A stretch of 43,313 nucleotides of DNA. Source: Deltaproteobacteria bacterium (GTDB lineage: Bacteria > Bdellovibrionota > UBA1018 > UBA923). Below the pieces are notes generated by a model. It ran no database searches and had not been told where the DNA came from. It saw nothing but the letters and a program-made list of their open reading frames with translations. The DNA lies in NCBI GenBank assembly GCA_016186905.1, contig JACPKS010000060.1:1-43313 (forward strand), given 5' to 3'. Shown here in pieces: positions 38,180-43,313 of this stretch. A program made the position numbers and the translations under genes. Position 1 is the first letter of the stretch; every line of letters begins with the position of its first letter.

Positions 38180-39349
38180 ATGCTTACACGAAGGCTTGAA
38201 CTACCTAATAAATCGTTTCTGCTATTCGGTCCCAGGGGGACCGGAAAAAGCACCCTGGTTCGAAGTCGGCTGAAAGGGATTTTAGAGATTGATCTTCTTA
38301 AATCCAAAAACCTGCTTCCTCTGATTCAAAATCCAAATCTTTTGGCAGACCTGACTGGACACCTCAAAACAGGTGATTGGGTATTTATCGATGAGATTCA
38401 AAAAATTCCGGCTCTTCTGGACGAGGTTCATGCGCTTTATGAAGAAAAAAAATTAAACTTCGCCCTGACAGGATCAAGCGCAAGAAAATTGCGTCGCGGT
38501 GGCGCAAACCTCCTTGCGGGCAGGGCTCTTCAGACGTTTTTGTTTCCCCTCACTTTCGATGAATTCAAGCAAGTGCGCAGTATCGATGATGCTTTGGAAT
38601 GGGGAACGCTTCCGAGCGTAGTCATCGATCCGAAAAATCGCAACGAAACACTCGCCACCTATGTTGAGACCTATCTTCGCCAAGAACTTCTCGAGGAGGG
38701 GCTGATTCGAAAAATCGCCCCCTTTGTGCGATTTTTACAGATTGCAGGCCTTTATCACGCTCAGATTTTAAACATAGAAAATATAGCGCGCGAAGCTCAG
38801 GTCGGGCGCACCACGGTTGATAAGTATTTTCAAATTCTCGAAGATACCCTCATCGGATATCGTCTTCCAGCCTTTGTTGAGGGGAGTAAAGCCAAAGAAG
38901 TGTCTCATCCAAAGTTTTACTTATTTGATTCCGGAGTCAGTCGTTCCTGCGCGGGGCTGCTTGATGATCCTGTCGATTCAGTTTGGAAAGGCTTTTCGTT
39001 CGAATCTTTTATCTTAAATGAGCTTCGAGCTTACAATCAATATGCCCATCGGAACCGAGAACTTTATCATTATGCCATTACCGGAAGCTACGACATCGAC
39101 TTTGTGGTGGAAACACGAAAAAAAACACATTCAGTCCGAAGAGAAACAATCGCAATTTCCGTGAAAAACACTAAAAAATGGGATAGCCGCTCGAACAAAT
39201 CTTTGGTTGAGTTTCAAGCTTCATCCAAAACCCACGTTCGTCATCTCTTCGGAATATATCGGGGGAACCAAATCCTTACGCAATCAGGGGTTAGCATCCT
39301 GCCCGCGGAAGAGTTTTTATCTCGTTTGGCTGCTGGGTCTATTTTTTGA
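38180..39349 (+). CDS. AAA_14/DUF4143 family ATPase
   Basis: A 389-residue ATPase. The N-terminal AAA domain has Walker A GPRGTGKS (17-24), Walker B WVFIDEIQKIP (about 74-84) and the sensor segment LNFALTGSSARKLRRGGANL, then AGRALQTFLFPLTFDEF. The C-terminal DUF4143 region contains QVGRTTVDKYFQILEDTLIG, a winged-helix-like piece, and a nuclease-like end YDIDFVVETRKKTHSVR, with a VxxK-type lysine in AISVKN. This family is widespread, often horizontally transferred, and has no agreed function. The gene is clearly AT-richer than its neighbours and uses different codons, which supports recent gain. A remnant of a relative lies at 20362-20505. Confidence 0.9.
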   Translation: MLTRRLELPNKSFLLFGPRGTGKSTLVRSRLKGILEIDLLKSKNLLPLIQNPNLLADLTGHLKTGDWVFIDEIQKIPALLDEVHALYEEKKLNFALTGSSARKLRRGGANLLAGRALQTFLFPLTFDEFKQVRSIDDALEWGTLPSVVIDPKNRNETLATYVETYLRQELLEEGLIRKIAPFVRFLQIAGLYHAQILNIENIAREAQVGRTTVDKYFQILEDTLIGYRLPAFVEGSKAKEVSHPKFYLFDSGVSRSCAGLLDDPVDSVWKGFSFESFILNELRAYNQYAHRNRELYHYAITGSYDIDFVVETRKKTHSVRRETIAISVKNTKKWDSRSNKSLVEFQASSKTHVRHLFGIYRGNQILTQSGVSILPAEEFLSRLAAGSIF

Positions 39350-39374
39350 TCTTTACTCAGCGCGTCTATTTTGT

Positions 39375-40388
39375 CTAGTACGGTTCCTGCCAGAGTACTT
39401 CGCGAATATCAGTGGCGCCTGTAAAATACATCGCGAGCCGATCCACGCCGAGCGCGATGCCGGCCGAAGGCGGCATGCTTGCCAGCGCTGCGAGAAATTC
39501 CTCGTCGATCGGGCTTTGGGGAAACGCGTCGCCGTAAAGCGCGCGTCTTAAAGCCATGTCTTTTTCAAAGCGCGCGCGCTGAGTCTGCGCATCGGTGAGC
39601 TCGTCGAACGCGTTGGCAAGTTCCAAGCCGCCGGCGTAGATCTCGAAACGTTTGGCCCAGCGGAATCCGCGCGAGTCGGTGGTGAGGTTCGCGAGCGCGG
39701 CTTGGCTCTCTGGATAAAGGTACACAATTGCAGGCTTTCCAAGCTTGGCAAGTGCCGGCTCGACGCCGTTCAACATGACAAGATAAAACAGATCGTCCCA
39801 TGCGCCTGGGCGGGTGAGCGAAGCGTGCGTCAGCGCGTCTTTTGAAGTCCACCCGCGTTCGACGCAGAGCCAGGCGAGATCTTCAGTCTTGAGGTGCTGT
39901 GTCAGCTCGAGTCCCGCGAACTCGCGAAAGCATTCTTCGATGGTGAAGCGCGGCCAAGGGCGCGCGACGTCCTGCCGGCCGCGCGCTTCGGTTTCGAACG
40001 CCGTTGCGCCGAAAAGTTTTCTCGCGAGGCTTTCAAAAAGCGCTTCAGCGTCGTTCATGATCGTCTCAAAACCGGCCTGGCTATTCTTCTGGGCGCGATA
40101 CCACTCAAGCATCGTGAACTCGGGCATGTGCGTGGCGCTCTTGGGTTCGAGGCGGTAGCACCGGCAAATCTGAAAGATGCGCTCAAAGCCCCGGGCCAGG
40201 ATTTTCTTCATCGCGAATTCAGGGCTCGTGTGCAGAAAGGCGTTCCCGATCCGCATGGGCCGAATGTGCGGCTCCAGCCCCGGCGAGAAAACGAGGGCTG
40301 GCGTGTCGGTTTCGAGAAATTCAAGCTCGGCGAAAAAACGGCGGATCTCGGCGATGATCGCGGCGCGCGCGCAAGCACGCTCGTTCAT
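39375..40388 (-). CDS. epmA: EF-P beta-lysine ligase EpmA (GenX/PoxA), LysRS-like
   Basis: A 337-residue paralogue of the class II lysyl-tRNA synthetase catalytic core, without the anticodon-binding domain. Motif 2 region is FERIFQICRCYRLEPKSATH, with HMPEFTMLEWYRA directly after. Motif 3 is ALGVDRLAMYFTGATDIREV. It starts directly at the fold (ARAAIIAEIRRFFAELEFLE), as in EpmA. The enzyme attaches (R)-beta-lysine to elongation factor P in the cytoplasm, which helps ribosomes through polyproline. The partner genes epmB and efp are not in the window. The start overlaps the stop of the ArsA-like gene (ATGA), so it ends a three-gene operon. Confidence 0.92.
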   Translation of the reverse strand: MNERACARAAIIAEIRRFFAELEFLETDTPALVFSPGLEPHIRPMRIGNAFLHTSPEFAMKKILARGFERIFQICRCYRLEPKSATHMPEFTMLEWYRAQKNSQAGFETIMNDAEALFESLARKLFGATAFETEARGRQDVARPWPRFTIEECFREFAGLELTQHLKTEDLAWLCVERGWTSKDALTHASLTRPGAWDDLFYLVMLNGVEPALAKLGKPAIVYLYPESQAALANLTTDSRGFRWAKRFEIYAGGLELANAFDELTDAQTQRARFEKDMALRRALYGDAFPQSPIDEEFLAALASMPPSAGIALGVDRLAMYFTGATDIREVLWQEPY

Positions 40389-41488
40389 GCGAGTTCGTCC
40401 GCGATTCCGACGAGCGCGCTTACCGAGTGCACGTCGGAAGAACGTTCGGCGACGAGCGCCACGCGCGTGCCCGAGAAATTCTTGAGATACTCCGAAGCGT
40501 CGGCTTCATGCTGAAGCTGCGGTTGAAGTTCGCGGAAATTCATGCGAAGCGTTTCGATCTGTTTCGCGTCGAAACCTTGGGAAGCGAGCTCCGAATCCCA
40601 TTCCGCGGCCCATTTTGTCGCGCCGATCGCGCGCGAGAGCACCCGGTTCACGACGAAACCCCAGAACGGATACGCATCCTCGCGGAGCTTTCGCACGAAC
40701 GCCTGCGTGTCTTCTTTGCGTAGGCGCTCGGGACTCGTGACCATCAGAAACGCGACGTCGTCTTGGCGCAGCAGGCGCGCGACCTGGCGCAGGTTTTCGA
40801 TGAACTGCGCCCGCAGCTCGAACAGGCCCGAAACGAAATCGAGCATCTCGGCGATGAAGCCGCGGCCCGTGATGCGTTCGAGAATTTCGAGCGCCTTGCG
40901 CACGCCGGCTGCGAGCAGGCGGCTCCCCGGCTCGACGAACCACCGGATGATCCTGTCGTCGAAAAATTCCGCGAGGCGCTTGGGTGCGTCGAGAAACGTC
41001 AGGGTGTTGGCGCTCGGCGGGGTGTCGAGGATGACGAGGTCGTAGCGTCCGCTATTGTAGAGATCGAAAAGTTTTTCCATCGCGAGGTATTCGTTCGTGC
41101 CCGAAAATTCCTGGGCGAAGATCTTGTAGATCGAGGTTTTGAAGAGCCGTTTGGCGAGGCCCTCGTTCGTGCCCGCCATCGAACGGATGAAATTCTCAAA
41201 CGTCTTTTCGCTGTCGGGCATGATCGCCGCGAGCTTTCCGCTCGCGGGAGGGAGGCCCTGCGCCCCGAGCGCGCGGTTGACGATGGCCGTGATGTCGGTG
41301 GGATCGCCGCCGAGCGTTTCAAGACCGAGCGCGGTGGCAAGGCGCTTGGCCGGGTCGATCGTGATGACGATGGCGTTGCGTCCCTCGCGGGCGGCGAGCA
41401 CCCCAAGCGCCGCGCTCGTCGTGGTTTTTCCGACACCGCCGCTGCCGCAGCAGACCAAAACCTTTCGCCCGTCCAAGAGCTCTCTCAT
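40385..41488 (-). CDS. ArsA/Get3-like ATPase, second gene of a tandem pair
   Basis: A 367-residue SIMIBI-class ATPase. The deviant Walker A (GSGGVGKT, 15-22) is followed by VITIDPAKRLATALGLE (switch I-like), LFDLYNSGRYDLVILDTPPS (switch II, DTPPS) and LMVTSPERLRKEDTQAFVRK. The ATG at 41488 overlaps the stop of the upstream paralogue (ATGA). A longer frame to 41737 lies inside that gene. ArsA-like proteins couple ATP hydrolysis to arsenite pumping or, as Get3, to tail-anchored protein targeting. With no arsB or arsR nearby, an arsenic role is unlikely. Two non-fused paralogues in tandem suggest a heterodimer, as in the fused ArsA1-ArsA2. Downstream is epmA. Confidence 0.88.
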   Translation of the reverse strand: MRELLDGRKVLVCCGSGGVGKTTTSAALGVLAAREGRNAIVITIDPAKRLATALGLETLGGDPTDITAIVNRALGAQGLPPASGKLAAIMPDSEKTFENFIRSMAGTNEGLAKRLFKTSIYKIFAQEFSGTNEYLAMEKLFDLYNSGRYDLVILDTPPSANTLTFLDAPKRLAEFFDDRIIRWFVEPGSRLLAAGVRKALEILERITGRGFIAEMLDFVSGLFELRAQFIENLRQVARLLRQDDVAFLMVTSPERLRKEDTQAFVRKLREDAYPFWGFVVNRVLSRAIGATKWAAEWDSELASQGFDAKQIETLRMNFRELQPQLQHEADASEYLKNFSGTRVALVAERSSDVHSVSALVGIADELA

Positions 41489-42348
41489 GCGCGCACCAGC
41501 GCTTCGATCTCGCGCACGCGCTCGGCTTCGGCTGTCCGCTGAATTTCCGGGATGAGAACCGGAGGATGCCCTCTCCAGAGTCCTGCCAGCCCGTCGAGCA
41601 CCTCTTTTTGCGCGCGAACGCGAAGCAGGCGATGGGAAAGCGCCGCGAGCGCCGGATGGAGCGGCCGCGATCCGTTCGCGGCGAAATCCAAACCCACGGC
41701 CTCTGGAGAAGAGATCAGCCGATTCATCACGAGCCACGCGACGTTTTTCGGCATGAGCGCGCGAAGCTTGGCCGCGAGCTCAAGACTCTCCTGAACCGGC
41801 ATCTCCTCGGCAAGCGCAACGGCGACGATCGCGGTTTGCACGGGATCCGAAAGCGTTCCGATCATCGCCATCGCGTCGTGGTAGATCGGCCCGCCCGGAA
41901 AAAGCGAGGCGAAGTTAAACGGCGTGTGCAGCATCGTGAGCGCGTAACCGGTGCTTGGCATGTCGACGACGACGTGGTCGTAGCGCGTGCGTTCGTGCCA
42001 GAACTTTCCGAGCAGCACCATCTCGCGCACGCCGGGTGCCGCTTTTCCTAGGTACTGCATGACCCTGTTGCCGAGGATGAACGTGGCAAGCGTCTTCACT
42101 CTGAGCTTCATCGCGACATATTCGCGAAAGCACTCGGTGGGATTGAGCGTGACCTCCCAAAGATTCCGCGCGCGTTCCCGCAGGACCTGTTCGGCCTCGC
42201 TCATCTGCAAAACGCGGCAAAGCAGCGTGCGCTTCCCTCGCGCGGCAAGGGCGTGGGCGGCGGCTTGGGCGAGCGTCGATTTTCCGACGCCGCCTTTGCC
42301 GACGACCAGGACGAGGTTTTGCTTGAGCCAATCCGCCGTGAGATCCAT
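41485..42348 (-). CDS. ArsA/Get3-like ATPase, first gene of a tandem pair
   Basis: A 287-residue paralogue of the next gene. Walker A is GKGGVGKS (17-24), the Get3-like deviant motif. YDHVVVDMPSTGYALTMLHT carries the switch II aspartate, and FASLFPGGPIYHDAMAMIG and PVQTAIVAVALAEEMPVQES follow, as in ArsA proteins. The protein is shorter than its partner and lacks its extra helices. I chose the ATG at 42348 because the longer frame to 42405 runs into the divergent lpoB start. It is the first gene of an operon with the second ArsA-like gene and epmA, and lies 55 bp from the divergent lipoprotein gene, so the promoters share that gap. Confidence 0.87.
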   Translation of the reverse strand: MDLTADWLKQNLVLVVGKGGVGKSTLAQAAAHALAARGKRTLLCRVLQMSEAEQVLRERARNLWEVTLNPTECFREYVAMKLRVKTLATFILGNRVMQYLGKAAPGVREMVLLGKFWHERTRYDHVVVDMPSTGYALTMLHTPFNFASLFPGGPIYHDAMAMIGTLSDPVQTAIVAVALAEEMPVQESLELAAKLRALMPKNVAWLVMNRLISSPEAVGLDFAANGSRPLHPALAALSHRLLRVRAQKEVLDGLAGLWRGHPPVLIPEIQRTAEAERVREIEALVRA

Positions 42349-42403
42349 CGAAGCGCAACTATACGGCTTGAATTCGGGCCCTTTCCAGAGCAAAATCATT
42401 TCC

Positions 42404-43012
42404 ATGAAAAAGACTCGTTTCGCTTTGATTCCGGTTCTGGCTTTCTACGTTCTGATGCTTTCAGGATGCGGCGGTCCGCGCGCCTTCACCAAAGGCGAAT
42501 ACGACGACCCGACGCGCGTCGAGCTTCTCGACGACAAATTCAACGAAGCCGACATGCAGCAGATGGCCGACACGATCATCAAGGCAATGGTCGCGTGCCC
42601 TTATGTCGCGAAGGCGCCGAAACCCCCGGTGGTGATCGTCGAGCAGGTGCAGAATCGCACCCAGGAGCACATCGACATGAAGTCGATGACCGACATGATC
42701 CGCACTTCGCTCATCAAGACCGGCAAGGTTCGCTTCGTGAACAAGGAAGAGCGCGACACGCTTGAAGGCGAGTATAAGTACCACGAGGCGGGAAACGTTT
42801 CGGGCCCCACGCAGAAGGCGCGCGGCAAGCAGATCGGCGCGGATTTCATCCTTAGCGGCGCGATGGCGACCAACGTTCAGGAGGTCGGCCGCGACAAATT
42901 CATCTACTACAAGCTCACGATGAATCTCACGAACATGGAAACCTCGACGATCGACTGCACCGAGGAGAAACAAGTCCGCAAGAAGTTCGAGAAGCAGCGG
43001 ATCAGCCTGTAA
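42404..43012 (+). CDS. lpoB: Penicillin-binding-protein activator LpoB-like lipoprotein
   Basis: A 202-residue outer-membrane lipoprotein. The leader MKKTRFALIPVLAFYVLM ends in the lipobox LSGC (lipidated Cys22). The mature part matches the LpoB (YcfM) family: DKFNEADMQQMADTIIKAMV, then VVIVEQVQNRTQEHIDMKSM, ILSGAMATNVQEVG and YYKLTMNLTNMETS. LpoB-type proteins reach through the peptidoglycan layer to activate a bifunctional class A penicillin-binding protein during cell-wall synthesis. No such PBP is in the window. The lipoprotein gene that follows 1 bp later is a COG3014-like partner often found next to lpoB. Confidence 0.88.
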   Translation: MKKTRFALIPVLAFYVLMLSGCGGPRAFTKGEYDDPTRVELLDDKFNEADMQQMADTIIKAMVACPYVAKAPKPPVVIVEQVQNRTQEHIDMKSMTDMIRTSLIKTGKVRFVNKEERDTLEGEYKYHEAGNVSGPTQKARGKQIGADFILSGAMATNVQEVGRDKFIYYKLTMNLTNMETSTIDCTEEKQVRKKFEKQRISL

Positions 43013-43013
43013 T

Positions 43014-43313
43014 GTGAGCGCCAGGCTCGCCCTTCTTATTTTTGTCGCGCTCTGCGCCGGATGCGGCGGTGGATACGTCTCAAACACGTCCACGGCGCGA
43101 CGGGATTTTTATTCCGGGCAGTTTTTCGATGCTGCGAAAAAATTGGAAAAACCCGCTCACGAGGATGGAAAAGACCAGCTTCTTTACCTTCTCGATCGCG
43201 CGACGGCGCTCCATCAGGCCGGCGATTACGACGAGAGCAACAAGGACTTCCTCATCGCCGACCGGCTTGCCGAGATCAAAGACTACACGAGCCTTTCGAC
43301 TGAGGCCGCCACA
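43014..43313 (+). CDS. Lipoprotein, COG3014-like, 3' end outside the window
   Basis: The visible 100 codons start at GTG 43014, one base after the lpoB stop. The leader SARLALLIFVALCAGCGGG carries a probable lipidated Cys17, though the residue at -3 is not the usual one. The mature part begins with DFYSGQFFDAAKKLEKPAHE, then GKDQLLYLLDRATALHQAGD and YDESNKDFLIADRLAEIKD. The phrases F..G.F..AA, LLYLLDxATxLHxAGDYxxS and FxxADxLxE fit COG3014 proteins encoded beside lpoB. This is a helical repeat-like envelope protein of unknown function. The frame is open to the window edge. Confidence 0.8.
   Translation, partial: MSARLALLIFVALCAGCGGGYVSNTSTARRDFYSGQFFDAAKKLEKPAHEDGKDQLLYLLDRATALHQAGDYDESNKDFLIADRLAEIKDYTSLSTEAAT

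Overview
The window is GC-rich chromosomal DNA of a Gram-negative bacterium. It holds outer-membrane lipoproteins, a beta-barrel protein, an LpoB-type activator, a GenX/EpmA enzyme, a paired ArsA-like ATPase operon and REP-associated (Y1) transposases. I infer a Bdellovibrionota or other deltaproteobacterial-grade genome. The inference rests on gene content only and no marker gene settles it. There is no rRNA, CRISPR array or prophage. Two tRNAs are present, Val(CAC) and Arg(TCG).

Layout. 1-1.03 kb: the 3' end of an IS1182-type insertion sequence cut by the window edge. 1.2-2.5 kb: a small exported protein, a non-coding stretch full of inverted repeats, and tRNA-Val whose 3' tail also occurs inverted about 100 bp away. 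2.6-6.1 kb: a four-gene operon (glycosyltransferase, sugar-nucleotide reductase, DedA membrane protein, arrestin-like protein). 6.2-10.5 kb: exported enzymes, namely a 742-residue protein with two uracil-DNA-glycosylase-like domains, an MpaA-like M14 peptidase and a staphylococcal-type nuclease, with tRNA-Arg in between. 10.6-15.3 kb: FtsK/SpoIIIE, an outer-membrane protein, a CoA pyrophosphatase and a small Lys/Ala-rich exported protein.

15.5-22.0 kb is a sulfur/thiol block: a TPR-like lipoprotein, glutamate-cysteine ligase, cystathionine beta-synthase and cystathionine gamma-lyase. Together these make cysteine from homocysteine and feed glutathione synthesis. The block is interrupted by a small-ORF/nucleotidyltransferase pair and an ATPase remnant. 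22.1-25.0 kb is an accessory island: two related Y1 transposase genes, each behind a conserved ~380-nt hairpin-bearing leader, flank a MazF-type toxin-antitoxin pair and an exported protein.

25.2-36.9 kb is one long same-strand gene run with 4- to 22-bp overlaps or short gaps. It starts with a BMP-type nucleoside ABC importer (binding protein, ATPase, two permeases) and continues with a GT-C-like membrane protein, an RluD-type pseudouridine synthase and a heterodimeric ABC exporter. The second permease reads in frame into a complete lipoprotein sequence. 36.8-43.3 kb carries an exported protein of unknown function, an AT-rich AAA/DUF4143 ATPase, an EpmA/ArsA/ArsA operon, and divergently lpoB followed by a partial lipoprotein gene.

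The best candidates for undescribed biology are: the exported tandem UDG-fold protein; the structured leader of the cystathionine beta-synthase gene with two mutually exclusive hairpins; the duplicated Y1 transposase elements with conserved leaders around a toxin-antitoxin pair; the permease-lipoprotein fusion; and the in-frame decapeptide repeat inside glutamate-cysteine ligase.
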